Source of the DNA: Prochlorococcus sp. AG-676-L21
GTDB lineage: Bacteria; Cyanobacteriota; Cyanobacteriia; PCC-6307; Cyanobiaceae
Assembly: GCA_003210915.1 (NCBI GenBank)
Contig: QCUA01000007.1
Location: forward strand, 1 to 48,030
Length of the DNA: 48,030 nucleotides
Direction: 5' to 3'
Below the pieces are notes generated by a model, which was not told the DNA's origin, did no database searches, and worked only from the letters and a program-made list of their open reading frames with translations. A program made the translations under genes and the position numbers. Shown here piece after piece: positions 9,013 through 19,357 of the stretch (the stretch's first letter is position 1; each line of letters opens with the position of its first letter).

Positions 9013-9227
9013 AAAACTCAGAATCTATAAATGAATTTAAAAAGTTAAATTCTTCTCAAATTTCTGAAAAAATTGATCAATTACGTAAAGATCTCTTCGA
9101 CTTGAGATTCAAACAAGCAACAAGACAGCTTAATGAAACTCATCAATTTAAAATCATCAAGAAACAAGTTGCACAATTACTAACTCTTAGTAAAAGTCAA
9201 TCCAATTCTCAAAAAACCGCTGATTAA
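9009..9227 (+). CDS. rpmC: Ribosomal protein L29 (uL29)
   Basis: L29 is a small two-helix protein at the tunnel exit beside L23. The 72 residues show the family core of a helix with [25 protein letters not shown], here split over residues 17-41, then a basic second helix. The start overlaps rplP by four bases and has GAGGAGG just upstream. rpsQ follows after eight bases. Confidence 0.95.
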   Translation: MKNSESINEFKKLNSSQISEKIDQLRKDLFDLRFKQATRQLNETHQFKIIKKQVAQLLTLSKSQSNSQKTAD

Positions 9228-9235
9228 TTATTACT

Positions 9236-9502
9236 ATGGCACTTAAAGAAAGAATTGGTACTGTTGTAAGCGACAAAATGGACAAAACAGTTGTTGTTGC
9301 CGTAATCAATAGATACCCACATCCAACTTATAAAAAGATCGTAAGTAAAACTACTCGCTATAAAGCACATGATCCAGAAAACACATGTGTTTTAGGAGAT
9401 AGAGTTAAAATTAAAGAAACAAGGCCCCTAAGTGCTCATAAAAGATGGGCAATAGAGGAAATTCTAAATAAAACAATAAAGATTAAGGAGGATGAAAAAT
9501 GA
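9236..9502 (+). CDS. rpsQ: Ribosomal protein S17 (uS17)
   Basis: S17 binds 16S rRNA early in assembly. The 88 residues have the OB-fold pattern with [18 protein letters not shown], then [20 protein letters not shown] and [10 protein letters not shown], all standard. The last codons carry AAGGAGGA, the ribosome-binding site of rplN, which starts inside the rpsQ stop (4-base overlap). Confidence 0.98.
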   Translation: MALKERIGTVVSDKMDKTVVVAVINRYPHPTYKKIVSKTTRYKAHDPENTCVLGDRVKIKETRPLSAHKRWAIEEILNKTIKIKEDEK

Positions 9503-9864
9503 TTCAACAGGAAACTTATTTAACTGTTGCTGATAACAGTGGCGCTAAAAGAATTCAATGTATAAGAGTGCTTGGCTCAAATAGAAGATATGCACATGTT
9601 GGAGATGTCGTTGTTGCATCAGTAAAAGATGCTTTGCCAAATATGGGGGTTAAAAAATCGGATGTAGTTAAAGCAGTTGTCGTTAGGACAAGGCATACTT
9701 TAAGGAGAAATACAGGTAACTCAATTCGTTTTGATGATAATGCAGCTGTTTTGATTAATGAGGATAAAAATCCAAAAGGTACTAGAGTCTTTGGTCCAGT
9801 GGCAAGGGAATTACGCGATAAGAATTTTACGAAGATTGTTTCTTTAGCTCCGGAGGTTATTTAG
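9499..9864 (+). CDS. rplN: Ribosomal protein L14 (uL14)
   Basis: L14 forms an intersubunit bridge and contacts L19. The 121 residues start [19 protein letters not shown] and carry the [17 protein letters not shown] strand and the [11 protein letters not shown] region. The length is standard. The start overlaps rpsQ by four bases, and rplX follows with no gap. Confidence 0.98.
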   Translation: MIQQETYLTVADNSGAKRIQCIRVLGSNRRYAHVGDVVVASVKDALPNMGVKKSDVVKAVVVRTRHTLRRNTGNSIRFDDNAAVLINEDKNPKGTRVFGPVARELRDKNFTKIVSLAPEVI

Positions 9865-10221
9865 ATGCTGGACTCAATTAAACAAAATAAAAACTCCAAA
9901 CGAATAAAAATGAGAATCAAAACAGGAGACTTAGTAAAAGTTATTAATGGCAAAGAAAAGGGAAAGACTGGTGAAGTTTTAAAAACTATTCCTCTAGAGA
10001 ATAGAGTCGTGGTCAAGGGAATAAATCTTAGAACAAAACATGTTAAACCTACTCAAGAAGGAGAAAGTGGAAGAATACTGACAGAAGAAGCATCCTTACA
10101 TGCTTCTAATGTAATGTTTTTTTCAAAGGATAAAAATCTAATAAGTAAAATAGAATATTTTATTGACAAAGAAGGAGTTAAAAAGAGGAGATTAAAAAAA
10201 ACTGGTGAACTAATTGATTAA
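9865..10221 (+). CDS. rplX: Ribosomal protein L24 (uL24)
   Basis: L24 initiates 50S assembly. The KOW domain follows the [20 protein letters not shown] opening, with [13 protein letters not shown] after it. The ORF starts 15 codons earlier ([12 protein letters not shown]). I keep that start because GGAGG in the rplN 3' end sits at proper spacing before this ATG, while the internal ATG at 9910 has no such site. The result is a 118-residue protein with a short basic N-terminal extension. A 78-base gap to rplE follows. Confidence 0.95.
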   Translation: MLDSIKQNKNSKRIKMRIKTGDLVKVINGKEKGKTGEVLKTIPLENRVVVKGINLRTKHVKPTQEGESGRILTEEASLHASNVMFFSKDKNLISKIEYFIDKEGVKKRRLKKTGELID

Positions 10222-10299
10222 ATTTTTCATCAAAAAAGAGAATTTTCAATTTCCTTATTACAGAAATTCTGACAAAGACCAGAATTAATCCCAAAAAAC

Positions 10300-10836
10300 A
10301 TGACTCTTAAAACTCGCTACAAAGAAGCAATAAGACCAAAACTTTTAAAAGATCTTGGCCTTAAAAATATACATCAAGTACCCAAAGTTATTAAAGTTAA
10401 CGTAAATAGAGGTCTTGGAGAAGCTGCTTCAAATTCAAAGGCTTTAGAAGCCTCTTTAAATGAAATGGCTACTATTACCGGACAAAAAGCTTTAGTTACA
10501 AGATCTAAAAAAGCAATTGCAGGCTTTAAAATAAGGGAAGGTATGGCAATAGGTTGTACTGTTACTTTACGGGGTGACAGAATGTATTCTTTTTTAGAAA
10601 GATTTATAAATCTAGCATTACCAAGAATTAGAGACTTTAGAGGTGTCAATCCTAAAAGTTTTGATGGAAGAGGTAATTATACTTTAGGTGTTAAAGAACA
10701 ATTGATATTTCCTGAAATCTCATTTGATAAAATTGATTCCATTAGAGGAATGGACATAACAATTGTCACCAGCGCCTCAACCGATCAAGAAGGTAAAGCT
10801 CTCCTGAAAGAGCTAGGAATGCCTTTTAGTAATTAA
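10300..10836 (+). CDS. rplE: Ribosomal protein L5 (uL5)
   Basis: L5 binds 5S rRNA and forms a bridge to S13. The 178 residues show the conserved [14 protein letters not shown] and [20 protein letters not shown] segments, then [20 protein letters not shown]. The 78-base spacer upstream is one of the larger ones inside the run and carries a small palindrome, CAGAAATTCTG (10261-10271), of unknown meaning. Confidence 0.98.
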   Translation: MTLKTRYKEAIRPKLLKDLGLKNIHQVPKVIKVNVNRGLGEAASNSKALEASLNEMATITGQKALVTRSKKAIAGFKIREGMAIGCTVTLRGDRMYSFLERFINLALPRIRDFRGVNPKSFDGRGNYTLGVKEQLIFPEISFDKIDSIRGMDITIVTSASTDQEGKALLKELGMPFSN

Positions 10837-10846
10837 CTTTATAAAC

Positions 10847-11248
10847 ATGTCAAATCACGATCCTATTTCAGATATGCTTACTCGTATAAGAAATGCGAGT
10901 CAAAAAAAGCATACATCAACTTCGATTCCAGCTTCCAGAATGATTTTAAATATAGCTAAAGTACTCCAAAAAGAAGGCTTTATAGCGGATATTAATGAGG
11001 AAGGTGAAGGTTATGAGTCAAAAATAGTTCTAGGACTTAAATATAGTGGGAAAAACAGATTTCCTACTATCAGATCTATGCAAAGAGTAAGCAAGCCTGG
11101 TTTGAGAGTTTATAAAAATACAAAGGGGTTACCAAAAGTTCTTGGGGGTCTTGGAGTTGCTATAGTATCAACCTCAAAGGGTGTAATGAGTGACCGTGAT
11201 GCAAGGAAACAAGGCATCGGTGGCGAAGTTCTTTGTTATGTTTATTAA
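10847..11248 (+). CDS. rpsH: Ribosomal protein S8 (uS8)
   Basis: S8 binds the central domain of 16S rRNA. In enterobacteria it represses the spc operon by binding near the rplE start. The 133 residues begin [17 protein letters not shown] and end with the [26 protein letters not shown] signature, here cited in two parts. rpsN, which precedes rpsH in many bacteria, is absent at this position, as is usual in cyanobacteria. Confidence 0.98.
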   Translation: MSNHDPISDMLTRIRNASQKKHTSTSIPASRMILNIAKVLQKEGFIADINEEGEGYESKIVLGLKYSGKNRFPTIRSMQRVSKPGLRVYKNTKGLPKVLGGLGVAIVSTSKGVMSDRDARKQGIGGEVLCYVY

Positions 11249-11260
11249 GGAGAATTAATT

Positions 11261-11800
11261 ATGTCAAGAATTGGAAAATGTCCAGTACAAATACCGGACA
11301 AAGTATCTGTTGATATCAATGGATTAATCATTACTGTAAAGGGTCCCAAAGGGGAACTAAAAAGACTAATGCCTGAAGGTGTAAATTTTGATCAGAAAGA
11401 AAATCAGATTGTTGTTACTCCATCAACTACGAAAAGATATTCAAGGGAAAGACATGGTCTTTGTAGAACTTTGATTTCAAATATGGTGCAAGGAGTTACT
11501 GAAGGCTACTCAAAGAAATTAGAAATAGTAGGTGTTGGATCTAGGGCTCAAGTGAAAGGAAAAAATTTAGTAGTAAGTGCTGGATATAGTCATCCAGTAG
11601 AAATGAGCCCCCCTGATGGTATAACATACAAAGTTGAAAGTAATACAAATGTAACTGTATCTGGAATTGATAAAGAAATTGTTGGAAACGAAGCAGCAAA
11701 AATCAGATCAATCAGACCTCCAGAACCCTACAAAGGTAAAGGTATTAAATACCAAGATGAGAGAATCATCAGAAAAGCTGGTAAATCCGGCAAAAAATAA
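11261..11800 (+). CDS. rplF: Ribosomal protein L6 (uL6)
   Basis: L6 sits near the GTPase-associated centre. The 179 residues have the duplicated fold, with [12 protein letters not shown] at the start, [20 protein letters not shown] in the middle and the [16 protein letters not shown]-terminal signature. An AAGGAG ribosome-binding site precedes the ATG. rplR follows after 14 bases. Confidence 0.98.
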   Translation: MSRIGKCPVQIPDKVSVDINGLIITVKGPKGELKRLMPEGVNFDQKENQIVVTPSTTKRYSRERHGLCRTLISNMVQGVTEGYSKKLEIVGVGSRAQVKGKNLVVSAGYSHPVEMSPPDGITYKVESNTNVTVSGIDKEIVGNEAAKIRSIRPPEPYKGKGIKYQDERIIRKAGKSGKK

Positions 11801-11814
11801 TTGCTTTAAAAATC

Positions 11815-12183
11815 ATGGCTAAAATTTCAAGGAAACTTCAAACTCAAAAAAGGCATAAAAGATTAAGGCGTTACTTAATTGGTAGTAACGAACGCCCAAG
11901 ATTAGCTGTTTACCGTTCAAATAATCATATTTATGCCCAAGTTATAGACGACAATGCACAACAAACTATATGTTCTGCATCTACTCTAGATAAAGAACTT
12001 AAGGAAGATGTAGAAAAACTCTCTTCAAACTGCAGTTCATCTTCATTTGTTGGTAAGTTATTAGCTAAAAGAGCGATTAAGAGAGGTATTAAACAAGTAA
12101 TTTTTGATCGAGGTGGGAATTTATACCATGGGAGAGTTAAAGCCCTAGCAGATGCGGCCCGTGATGCAGGCTTGAATTTCTAA
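11815..12183 (+). CDS. rplR: Ribosomal protein L18 (uL18)
   Basis: L18 carries 5S rRNA into the 50S subunit together with L5. The 122 residues have [20 protein letters not shown] and the C-terminal [20 protein letters not shown] signature. The length is typical. The gene sits between rplF and rpsE in the standard order. Confidence 0.98.
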   Translation: MAKISRKLQTQKRHKRLRRYLIGSNERPRLAVYRSNNHIYAQVIDDNAQQTICSASTLDKELKEDVEKLSSNCSSSSFVGKLLAKRAIKRGIKQVIFDRGGNLYHGRVKALADAARDAGLNF

Positions 12184-12198
12184 ATAATTATTTTTATC

Positions 12199-12819
12199 AT
12201 GACAGACACTCCAACAAAACAAGTAAATCAGTCAAAGACTGAAAATGCCCCCTCATCTAATTCTAATGAGCAGAGGAGAGGTAATCGTAATAATGATCGA
12301 AAAAGAAATCGAAGAGGTGATTCTAAAAATGAGAGGGATTCTGAGTGGCAAGAAAGAGTTGTTCAAATCAGAAGGGTATCTAAAACAGTAAAAGGTGGTA
12401 AGAAAATGAGTTTTAGAGCAATAGTTGTTGTTGGTAATGAGAAAGGGCAAGTAGGAGTAGGAGTCGGTAAGGCAGGGGATGTTATTGGAGCAGTAAGAAA
12501 AGGTGTTTCAGACGGCAAAAAAAATCTTGTTAGAGTCCCCTTAACTCCAAACAACTCAATACCTACTTTATCTAAAGGTAGTGATGGAGCTGCTAATGTA
12601 CTGATTAGACCTGCTGCACCTGGTACTGGGGTAATTGCAGGGGGCTCAATAAGGACAGTTTTAGAATTAGCAGGTATAAAAAATGTCTTAGCTAAAAGAT
12701 TGGGTAGTAAAACCCCCTTAAATAATGCGAGAGCGGCAATGGTTGCTCTTTCCCAATTAAGAACCCACAAATCTGCCTCTAGGGAGAGAGGGATTTCTCT
12801 TGAACAGCTTTACTCTTGA
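12199..12819 (+). CDS. rpsE: Ribosomal protein S5 (uS5) with Asn/Arg-rich N-terminus
   Basis: S5 acts in decoding fidelity and at the mRNA entry site. The double-stranded-RNA-binding-like domain runs from about residue 50 ([17 protein letters not shown]) through [20 protein letters not shown] to the C-terminal domain with [20 protein letters not shown]. Residues 1-48 are a low-complexity Asn/Arg/Ser/Glu segment that many bacterial S5 proteins lack. rpmD (L30) does not follow, as is normal in cyanobacteria. Confidence 0.97.
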   Translation: MTDTPTKQVNQSKTENAPSSNSNEQRRGNRNNDRKRNRRGDSKNERDSEWQERVVQIRRVSKTVKGGKKMSFRAIVVVGNEKGQVGVGVGKAGDVIGAVRKGVSDGKKNLVRVPLTPNNSIPTLSKGSDGAANVLIRPAAPGTGVIAGGSIRTVLELAGIKNVLAKRLGSKTPLNNARAAMVALSQLRTHKSASRERGISLEQLYS

Positions 12820-12823
12820 AATT

Positions 12824-13282
12824 ATGACTTCAACTTTAAATACACTAAAATCAAATACCGGTTCAAGAAGGAAAAAATTAAGAAAAGGTAGGGGTATAGC
12901 TGCTGGGCAGGGGGCTTCTTGTGGTTTTGGTATGAGAGGACAGAAATCTCGATCAGGAAGACCTACCCGCCCAGGATTTGAGGGTGGTCAAATGCCACTC
13001 TATCGAAGGGTTCCCAAGTTAAAGCACTTTGAAATTATTAATCAAAAAAATTTTTCAATAGTTAATTTAATTAAATTAAATGAATTTAAAGATGGAGAAA
13101 TCGTTAATGTAGATTCACTAGTGAAGAAAAAAGTTTTATTTAAGCCGCAATTTCCTCTTAAAATTTTAGGTAATGGAGAAGTTAAAGTGAAATTAAAAGT
13201 TCAAGCTCATGCATTCACTAAAGTTGCTAAAGAAAAAATAGAAGCTGCAGGTGGATCTTGCGAAATAATTCAAAATAAATAA
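12824..13282 (+). CDS. rplO: Ribosomal protein L15 (uL15)
   Basis: L15 is a late-assembly 50S protein. From [20 protein letters not shown] it has 152 residues, with [22 protein letters not shown] and the [19 protein letters not shown] segment. An in-frame start 24 bases earlier lies inside rpsE and would add eight residues. I prefer the ATG four bases after the rpsE stop because the family begins there. secY follows. Confidence 0.97.
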   Translation: MTSTLNTLKSNTGSRRKKLRKGRGIAAGQGASCGFGMRGQKSRSGRPTRPGFEGGQMPLYRRVPKLKHFEIINQKNFSIVNLIKLNEFKDGEIVNVDSLVKKKVLFKPQFPLKILGNGEVKVKLKVQAHAFTKVAKEKIEAAGGSCEIIQNK

Positions 13283-13312
13283 ATTCCATTAAATATTTAA
13301 TTTCACTTGCCG

Positions 13313-14632
13313 ATGTTAGTTAACAAAAGTAGAAATCCTAGTGCCTCTGAGATTATCTCCCAATTATTTTTAAATAAGGAGTTAAGGAATCGAGTTTTAA
13401 CAACCCTAGGACTTTTACTTTTGGTCCGTTTAGGTATTTATATACCAATGCCCGGGATAGATAGAGTTGCTTTTAAAAGTTTCATAGATCAAGGTGGACA
13501 ATTGATAGGTTTTCTAGATATTTTTACTGGGGGAGGGATTTCAACCTTAGGAATATTTGCACTCGGAATTTTACCTTTTATTAATGCTTCAATTATTATT
13601 CAACTTCTGACTGCTTCATTACCTGTCCTTGAAGATTTGCAAAAAAATGAGGGTGAAGCAGGTAGAAGAAAAATTGCTCAGATAACCAGATATGTTTCTT
13701 TGGGATGGGGGTTTTTACAAAGTATCATATTCTCCCTAATTCTTAGACAGTATGCAATCGAGGGAATAACTGAAACCGCTTTTGTTTTGCAAACATCTAT
13801 TGCCCTCGTGACAGGCTCAATGATAGTAATGTGGTTTAGTGAAATTATTACGGAGAAAGGTATAGGTCAAGGTGCCTCATTGGTGATTTTCTTAAATATT
13901 GTTGCAACCTTGCCAAAAGCTTTGAGTTCAACTATTGAAAAAGCACAAACTGGTGATCGTGGAGATGTTCTTGGTATAGCCGTTCTACTTGGAGTCTTTT
14001 TACTTACAATTGTAGGAATAATTTTTGTTCAAGAAGGAGCAAGACGTATACCAATTGTTAGTGCAAAAAGACAGATAGGTAATTCTTCATTACTTCCAAC
14101 AAGACAAAGTTATCTGCCATTAAAATTGAATGCTGGGGGAGTTATGCCAATTATCTTTGCATCTGCCTTGATATTTTTACCAATAACAGTTGCAAATGTT
14201 ACCGGTAATCCAATTTTGATTAAATTAGCAGGCAGTTTAAATCCGGGTTCTTCCAATCCATGGCCATATGCAATAACATTTTTTGCTTTAATTTTAGGTT
14301 TCTCATACTTTTATGCTTCTCTTACTATCAATCCAGTAGATGTAGCATCTAATTTAAAAAAGGGAGGAGTTGCTATTCCTGGAGTAAGACCTGGTTCTAA
14401 TACCGCAAATTATTTGTCAGGCATTCAAAATAGGTTGACACTATTAGGAGGATTATTTCTAGGTTCAGTCGCTATAATTCCTGCGGCTGTAGAAAGAGCA
14501 ACTAATGTTCAAACTTTTCAAGGTTTAGGAGCCACTTCTCTATTAATTCTTGTAGGAGTTGCAATTGATACTGCTAAACAAATTCAAACTTATGTTATTT
14601 CTCAGAGGTATGAGGGATTAGTTAATAATTAA
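13313..14632 (+). CDS. secY: Protein translocase subunit SecY
   Basis: SecY is the channel of the Sec translocon, which in cyanobacteria serves both plasma and thylakoid membranes. The protein has 439 residues with ten hydrophobic segments. Conserved pieces are [12 protein letters not shown] before the plug region, [15 protein letters not shown] and the cytoplasmic [19 protein letters not shown] end. A TTG six bases upstream is in frame. I chose the ATG ([10 protein letters not shown]). The stop overlaps the adk start by one base (TAATG). Only one secY is visible here. Confidence 0.97.
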   Translation: MLVNKSRNPSASEIISQLFLNKELRNRVLTTLGLLLLVRLGIYIPMPGIDRVAFKSFIDQGGQLIGFLDIFTGGGISTLGIFALGILPFINASIIIQLLTASLPVLEDLQKNEGEAGRRKIAQITRYVSLGWGFLQSIIFSLILRQYAIEGITETAFVLQTSIALVTGSMIVMWFSEIITEKGIGQGASLVIFLNIVATLPKALSSTIEKAQTGDRGDVLGIAVLLGVFLLTIVGIIFVQEGARRIPIVSAKRQIGNSSLLPTRQSYLPLKLNAGGVMPIIFASALIFLPITVANVTGNPILIKLAGSLNPGSSNPWPYAITFFALILGFSYFYASLTINPVDVASNLKKGGVAIPGVRPGSNTANYLSGIQNRLTLLGGLFLGSVAIIPAAVERATNVQTFQGLGATSLLILVGVAIDTAKQIQTYVISQRYEGLVNN

Positions 14633-15180
14633 TGAAAAAACATTTATTATTTTTGGGACCACCTGGAGCAGGGAAAGGAACTCAAGCTGCGATCTTAAGT
14701 GCAGCCAACTCTTATTTACATCTATCTACTGGAGAATTATTAAGAAAAGAGATAGACTTGGATACTGATTTGGGTAAACAAGTAAAAGATATTATGAATC
14801 AAGGGGAACTTGTAAGTGATCAATTAGTTTTAGAAATTGTTAAAAAGAATTTGGATAAGGATAATAAAGGGTGGATATTAGATGGCTATCCTAGAAATTT
14901 GCCTCAAGTACATTCCCTAAATAAAGTCTTGAAGAATATAAATCAACCTTTAGAGATAGTCTTTTATTTAGATATACCAGACGAAGTTTTAATAAAGCGT
15001 TTACTTATTAGGGGTAGAAAAGATGATAATGAAGAAACTATTAAAACAAGATTAAAAATTTATAAGGAAACTACAGAGCCATTAATTGAATACTATAAAA
15101 ATCTCTCGTTATTAGAATATATCAACGCTGACGGCGATCTAAAAACAATTTCTGCTGATATAAAACAAAAAATGGCTTGA
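14632..15180 (+). CDS. adk: Adenylate kinase
   Basis: Adenylate kinase interconverts ATP + AMP and 2 ADP. The P-loop is [10 protein letters not shown] (9-18), followed by STGELLR in the AMP-binding region and [10 protein letters not shown]. The 182-residue length and lack of a zinc-cysteine LID make it the short-LID form usual in cyanobacteria. It is coupled to secY by a one-base overlap. In many cyanobacteria infA follows adk; here the 44-base spacer to rpmJ leaves no room for it. Confidence 0.97.
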   Translation: MKKHLLFLGPPGAGKGTQAAILSAANSYLHLSTGELLRKEIDLDTDLGKQVKDIMNQGELVSDQLVLEIVKKNLDKDNKGWILDGYPRNLPQVHSLNKVLKNINQPLEIVFYLDIPDEVLIKRLLIRGRKDDNEETIKTRLKIYKETTEPLIEYYKNLSLLEYINADGDLKTISADIKQKMA

Positions 15181-15224
15181 TGATGATGTACAATATGGAA
15201 TTAACATTTTAATGAGAAAACCTT

Positions 15225-15341
15225 ATGAAGGTTAGAGCCTCAGTAAAAAAAATGTGTGACAAATGTCGTGTTATTCGTAGACATGGCAGGGTAATGGTTA
15301 TTTGCACCGCTAGCCCTAGACACAAACAGCGTCAAGGTTAA
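15225..15341 (+). CDS. rpmJ: Ribosomal protein L36 (bL36)
   Basis: A 38-residue protein, [20 protein letters not shown] followed by [18 protein letters not shown]. The zinc-ribbon ligands are Cys11, Cys14, Cys27 and His33, the complete C-x2-C-x12-C-x5-H set of the zinc-binding form. L36 stabilises the 50S subunit near the peptidyl-transferase base. It sits between adk and rpsM, the standard place. Confidence 0.97.
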   Translation: MKVRASVKKMCDKCRVIRRHGRVMVICTASPRHKQRQG

Positions 15342-15386
15342 TCTTTGACAATTTTAAATTAAAAACCTTTTACTAATTCGAAACAA

Positions 15387-15752
15387 GTGGCCAGGATTGC
15401 AGGAATTGACATACCTCGTGAAAAACGAGTTGAAATTGCACTTACATACATCTATGGAATTGGTCTAACAAGATCAAAATTAATCCTCTCAAGTACAGGA
15501 GTTAATCCTGATATTCGTGTAAAAGACTTATCAGATAGTGATGTGCAAAAATTGAGAGGGGCTGCAGAAGATTTTACTGTAGAGGGCGATTTGCGTAGAC
15601 AAGAGGGAATGTCTTTAAAACGCTTGCAAGATATTGGTTGTGTTCGAGGCAGAAGACATAGAATGAGTCTTCCTGTAAGAGGACAGAGAACAAGAACTAA
15701 TGCTAGAACTAGAAGAGGCTCAAGAAAAACAGTTGCTGGAAGAAAAAAATAA
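15387..15752 (+). CDS. rpsM: Ribosomal protein S13 (uS13)
   Basis: S13 forms bridges to L5 in the head of the 30S subunit. The 121 residues are typical: [20 protein letters not shown] at the start, a helix-two-turn-helix core, and the C-terminal [15 protein letters not shown] signature. The start codon is GTG with no close Shine-Dalgarno sequence. It is followed by rpsK. Confidence 0.98.
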   Translation: MARIAGIDIPREKRVEIALTYIYGIGLTRSKLILSSTGVNPDIRVKDLSDSDVQKLRGAAEDFTVEGDLRRQEGMSLKRLQDIGCVRGRRHRMSLPVRGQRTRTNARTRRGSRKTVAGRKK

Positions 15753-15794
15753 ATTCTTTTTAAACAGAAACTAAACTTAATTATCTAAATTGTT

Positions 15795-16187
15795 ATGGCA
15801 GCTCCAGTAAAAAAAACAGGCTCAAAGAAATCAAAGAAAAATGTACCAAATGGTGTAGTACATATTCAAAGTACTTTTAATAATACTATTGTATCTATTA
15901 CTGATACTTCAGGTCATGTAATTTCTTGGTCTTCTGCCGGAGCCAGTGGATTTAAAGGTGCTCGAAAAGGAACCCCATTTGCTGCCCAAACAGCCGCTGA
16001 AGCAGCAGCGAAAAGAGCGCTTGATCAAGGAATGAGACAAATAGAAGTATTAGTTAGAGGCCCTGGCTCAGGTAGGGAAACCGCCATAAGAGCTTTACAA
16101 GTTGCTGGTTTAGAAATAACTCTAATAAGAGATGTAACTCCATTACCTCATAATGGATGCAGAAGACCTAAACGTAGGCGCGTTTAG
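15795..16187 (+). CDS. rpsK: Ribosomal protein S11 (uS11)
   Basis: S11 lies on the platform near the mRNA exit. The 130 residues contain [20 protein letters not shown] and end with the [20 protein letters not shown] signature. rpsD, which follows rpsK in many bacteria, is absent here. The spacer to rpoA holds a C10 tract. Confidence 0.98.
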   Translation: MAAPVKKTGSKKSKKNVPNGVVHIQSTFNNTIVSITDTSGHVISWSSAGASGFKGARKGTPFAAQTAAEAAAKRALDQGMRQIEVLVRGPGSGRETAIRALQVAGLEITLIRDVTPLPHNGCRRPKRRRV

Positions 16188-16200
16188 AACTTAACCATTT

Positions 16201-16210
16201 CCCCCCCCCC
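16201..16210 (+). repeat. C10 homopolymer upstream of rpoA
   Basis: Ten consecutive C lie between the rpsK stop and the rpoA GTG start, followed by a T7 tract (16224-16230) directly before the start region. In such an AT-rich genome a C10 tract is conspicuous and could change length by slippage. It replaces any Shine-Dalgarno sequence in this 45-base spacer. Confidence 0.9.
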
Positions 16211-16232
16211 AAACTTTCAACCCTTTTTTTCC

Positions 16233-17171
16233 GTGTTGCAATACCAGATTGACAGAATCGATCATCAAGTATCAGATGATCGCTCCCAAACAGGAACATT
16301 TTTAATTGGTCCCTTAGAAAGAGGACAAGCTACAACTCTCGGTAACTCTCTAAGAAGAGTTCTTATGGGAGGGCTAGAAGGAAGTGCTGTTACTGCAGTT
16401 AGAATTGCAGGAATTAATCATGAATATGCCACTATCCCAGGAGTTAGAGAAGATGTTCTAGATATTCTTTTAAATTGTAAGCAACTTTCTATTAATAGTT
16501 CCAACCCAGAGCTTGAGATTGGACGACTAGTTGTTAAAGGCCCAATGGAAGTAAAGGCAAATGACATACAATTTTCTTCTCAAGTTGAAATTGTTGATGG
16601 TGAAAAACCTATCGCAACTATTCAAGATGGACATAATCTAGAGCTAGAAATTCATGTAGAAAGAGGGGTCGGTTATAGACCTGTTGATCGAAGAAACCAA
16701 GAGACTACATCTATTGACTTGCTTCAAATTGATGCTGTTTTTATGCCTGTAAAAAGAGTTAATTTCACAATAGATGAAACTGCTGTTGCAGAAGGAGCAA
16801 CTGGTAGAGAAAGATTAACAATGGAAGTTGTAACAGATGGTTCAACGAGCCCTGATGATGCAATTGCTGAAGCAGCAAACCAGTTAATTGAACTCTTTCA
16901 GCCCCTAGCCACAGTTACAATGGTAGAAGAAATACCTGAAGAACCAGAACCTTCTCCTGAAGCTCAAATTCCATTAGAAGAACTAAACTTGTCCGTTAGA
17001 GCTTATAATTGTCTGAAAAGAGCACAAGTTAATTCTGTTTCAGATTTAATGGGATTCAGTTATGAAGATCTTTTAGAAATTAAGAACTTCGGCTCGAAAT
17101 CTGCAGATGAGGTTATTGAGGCTCTTGAGCGAATAGGAATTTCAATTCCACAAAGTAGGACATCTGTTTAA
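16233..17171 (+). CDS. rpoA: RNA polymerase subunit alpha
   Basis: Alpha dimerises to start polymerase assembly. The N-terminal domain includes [18 protein letters not shown] (28-45) and the [11 protein letters not shown] region. An acidic Pro/Glu linker follows ([16 protein letters not shown]), then the C-terminal domain with [19 protein letters not shown] and [13 protein letters not shown], which contacts activators and UP elements. The length is 312 residues, normal for cyanobacteria. The start is GTG followed by TTG. A C10-T7 leader precedes it. Confidence 0.98.
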   Translation: MLQYQIDRIDHQVSDDRSQTGTFLIGPLERGQATTLGNSLRRVLMGGLEGSAVTAVRIAGINHEYATIPGVREDVLDILLNCKQLSINSSNPELEIGRLVVKGPMEVKANDIQFSSQVEIVDGEKPIATIQDGHNLELEIHVERGVGYRPVDRRNQETTSIDLLQIDAVFMPVKRVNFTIDETAVAEGATGRERLTMEVVTDGSTSPDDAIAEAANQLIELFQPLATVTMVEEIPEEPEPSPEAQIPLEELNLSVRAYNCLKRAQVNSVSDLMGFSYEDLLEIKNFGSKSADEVIEALERIGISIPQSRTSV

Positions 17172-17186
17172 CAAACTTTTGAGATT

Positions 17187-17537
17187 ATGAGACATCAACT
17201 TAGAATTCCTCTTTTAAGCAAACCAGCTGATCAAAGAAAAGCTCTTCTTAGAGGTTTAACTACACAACTTATTAGAGAAGGTAGAGTAACTACTACCAAA
17301 GCAAGAGCTAAGGCTTTAAGAAACGAGACGGAAAGAATGATCTCCTTAGCAAAGGAGGGTACTTTATCTGCCAGAAGAAGAGCCATTGGTTACATTTATG
17401 ATAAAAAATTAGTTCACTCACTATTTGAAAAAGCTCAAGAAAGATATGGAGATAGAAATGGTGGTTATACACGAATTGTTAGAACTGTTGCTAGAAAAGG
17501 TGATAATGCTCAAATGGCTATTATTGAACTTGTTTGA
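17187..17537 (+). CDS. rplQ: Ribosomal protein L17 (bL17)
   Basis: L17 lies at the tunnel exit. The 116 residues open with [20 protein letters not shown]; most bacterial L17 proteins have MRHR and a KLGR segment here. The core [20 protein letters not shown] and the C-terminal GGYTRIVRT are standard. It ends the alpha-operon part and is followed by truA after 32 bases. Confidence 0.97.
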   Translation: MRHQLRIPLLSKPADQRKALLRGLTTQLIREGRVTTTKARAKALRNETERMISLAKEGTLSARRRAIGYIYDKKLVHSLFEKAQERYGDRNGGYTRIVRTVARKGDNAQMAIIELV

Positions 17538-17569
17538 AGCTAGAAAAATAAAACTTTAAAATATCACTT

Positions 17570-18376
17570 TTGAAAAGAGTAGCTTTACTTATCCAATATG
17601 ATGGATCCTATTATTCTGGTTGGCAAAGACAGAAAAATGCAATAAGTGTTCAAGAGACAATAGAAAAGTGCCTTTTAAAAATATCGAATCAAATTATAAA
17701 AACATTTGCTTCTGGGAGAACAGATGCTGGAGTTCATGCATCTGGACAAGTAGTTCATTTTGATATTGATTTTGTAATTCCAATAGATCATTATGCGGAT
17801 GTACTAAATAGTAGATTACCTCAGACCATTAGAATCTTAGAATCAGTAGAGGTAAAAAATAGCTGGCATGCTTGCTATTCTGCAGTTTATAGACATTATC
17901 GATACATAATCAATAATAGTAAAATACCTAATTTGTTTTTAAATAAGTGGTCATGGCATAGATATCAGAAATATCTTGATGAGTTTTCTATGTCAAAGGC
18001 CTTAGATGGAATGCTTGGAGAGCATGATTTTTTTGCTTTTCAAAAGAGTGGAAGTAATAGATCTAATTCTGTAACAACAATAAAATATATCAAATTAGAG
18101 AGGACTGAGGATTTGGTATTGATAGATATAAAAGCTACAGGATTTCTTTATGGAATGGTCCGTTCAATTGTGGGACAACTTGTCTTAGTAGGAGAAAAGA
18201 AAATAACACCAGATATTTTTAAAGATAGATGGTTTTATAAAAAGAAATATGATGTTCGCGAATCAGCGCCAGCCAAAGGGTTATGTTTTGTAAATTCAGT
18301 ATATGAAGAAAATATTTTTAAAGGGATCAATAAAAATGATCTTTTTCCGAAATTTGTAATTAGAGGTTACTCATAG
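17570..18376 (+). CDS. truA: tRNA pseudouridine synthase A
   Basis: TruA makes pseudouridine at positions 38-40 of the tRNA anticodon stem-loop. The 268 residues contain IQYDGSYYSGWQRQ and the catalytic SGRTDAGVHASGQVVHF, with Asp52 as nucleophile. The C-terminal GFLYGMVRSIVGQLVLVG is the usual family segment. The start is TTG; MKRVALLIQYDG is the expected beginning. The place between rplQ and rplM is conserved in cyanobacteria. Confidence 0.96.
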   Translation: MKRVALLIQYDGSYYSGWQRQKNAISVQETIEKCLLKISNQIIKTFASGRTDAGVHASGQVVHFDIDFVIPIDHYADVLNSRLPQTIRILESVEVKNSWHACYSAVYRHYRYIINNSKIPNLFLNKWSWHRYQKYLDEFSMSKALDGMLGEHDFFAFQKSGSNRSNSVTTIKYIKLERTEDLVLIDIKATGFLYGMVRSIVGQLVLVGEKKITPDIFKDRWFYKKKYDVRESAPAKGLCFVNSVYEENIFKGINKNDLFPKFVIRGYS

Positions 18377-18425
18377 CTTGGAAGATTTTATAAACTTAAA
18401 TAATATATTTAGATAATCAAAATAA

Positions 18426-18455
18426 TTGTTTATTCCTCCTTCAATAAGGTAGAAT
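18426..18455 (+). promoter_or_regulatory. Candidate promoter of rplM-rpsI-rpmE-prfA
   Basis: TTGTTT (18426-18431) and TAGAAT (18450-18455) lie 18 bases apart, in the 117-base gap between truA and rplM, and predict a leader of about 30 bases. They fit a sigma-70-type promoter moderately. The region is very AT-rich, so a chance match is possible. Confidence 0.35.
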
Positions 18456-18493
18456 TTAAAATTGATTAAAATTTATTCAAGTAAAATTTATAA

Positions 18494-18925
18494 ATGAATA
18501 AAACTATTACTCCCTCTATAGAAACTATCGAACGAAATTGGTTTTTAGTTGATGCTAAAGATAAGACACTTGGCAGGCTTTCTACAGAAATAGCTGCTGT
18601 TTTGAGAGGAAAGAATAAACCAACATTTACCCCTCATTTAGACACAGGTGATTTTGTTATTGTTGTTAACGCCGAAAAAGTAGAGGTAACAGGTAAAAAA
18701 GCATCACAGAAATTATATAGGAGGCATTCTGGTAGACCAGGAGGAATGAAAGTTGAAAAATTTGAATCGCTTCAAGAAAGGATTCCTGAGAGAATAATTG
18801 AGCAAGCTGTTAAAGGAATGCTTCCTCATAATTCATTGGGAAGGCAGCAATTCAAGAAATTAAAAGTTTATAAAGGTTCAGATCATCCTCATGCTGCACA
18901 AAATCCTGTATTATTAAATAGTTAA
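18494..18925 (+). CDS. rplM: Ribosomal protein L13 (uL13)
   Basis: L13 is an early 50S assembly protein. The 143 residues contain [37 protein letters not shown] and the C-terminal [20 protein letters not shown] signature. It is the first gene of a compact rplM-rpsI-rpmE-prfA group with gaps of 9-34 bases. Confidence 0.98.
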   Translation: MNKTITPSIETIERNWFLVDAKDKTLGRLSTEIAAVLRGKNKPTFTPHLDTGDFVIVVNAEKVEVTGKKASQKLYRRHSGRPGGMKVEKFESLQERIPERIIEQAVKGMLPHNSLGRQQFKKLKVYKGSDHPHAAQNPVLLNS

Positions 18926-18934
18926 ACTCTAACA

Positions 18935-19345
18935 ATGAATAGTCAAATAAAAAACAAAGCAGTTTATTGGGGTACTGGAAGAAGAAAAACTTCTGTGGCA
19001 AGAGTTCGTTTGATTCCTGGCAATGGACAAATAAAAATAAACGGTCGTTCTGGTGATGATTACTTAAACTTCAACCCATCACACTTAAATTCAGTTAAAG
19101 CGCCTTTACTAACTTTAGGCCTTGAAAATTCATATGATATTTTTGTAAATGTTTTTGGTGGTGGTTTAACAGGGCAGGCAGATGCAATCAAGCAAGGAGC
19201 AGCTAGAGCTCTTTGCGATTTATCACCTGACAACAGAAAGCCTTTAAAAACGGAAGGTCACCTTAGTAGAGACCCTAGAGCAAAAGAAAGAAGAAAATAT
19301 GGTCTTAAAAAAGCTAGAAAAGCTGGTCAATTCTCTAAACGTTAA
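18935..19345 (+). CDS. rpsI: Ribosomal protein S9 (uS9)
   Basis: S9 reaches the P-site tRNA with its C-terminal tail. The 136 residues contain [37 protein letters not shown] and the basic tail [18 protein letters not shown]. The terminal KR is conserved and contacts tRNA. It lies nine bases after rplM, the standard pairing. Confidence 0.98.
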   Translation: MNSQIKNKAVYWGTGRRKTSVARVRLIPGNGQIKINGRSGDDYLNFNPSHLNSVKAPLLTLGLENSYDIFVNVFGGGLTGQADAIKQGAARALCDLSPDNRKPLKTEGHLSRDPRAKERRKYGLKKARKAGQFSKR

Positions 19346-19357
19346 ACATTTTTTATC

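Noticed and set aside
12363..12770. A 135-codon open frame antisense to rpsE
   Set aside because: It lies wholly inside a conserved ribosomal gene on the other strand, and its product is a low-complexity Pro/Leu/Thr-rich sequence with no family match.
12800..12823. Earlier in-frame start of rplO inside rpsE
   Set aside because: The added eight residues do not match L15; the ATG just after the rpsE stop does.
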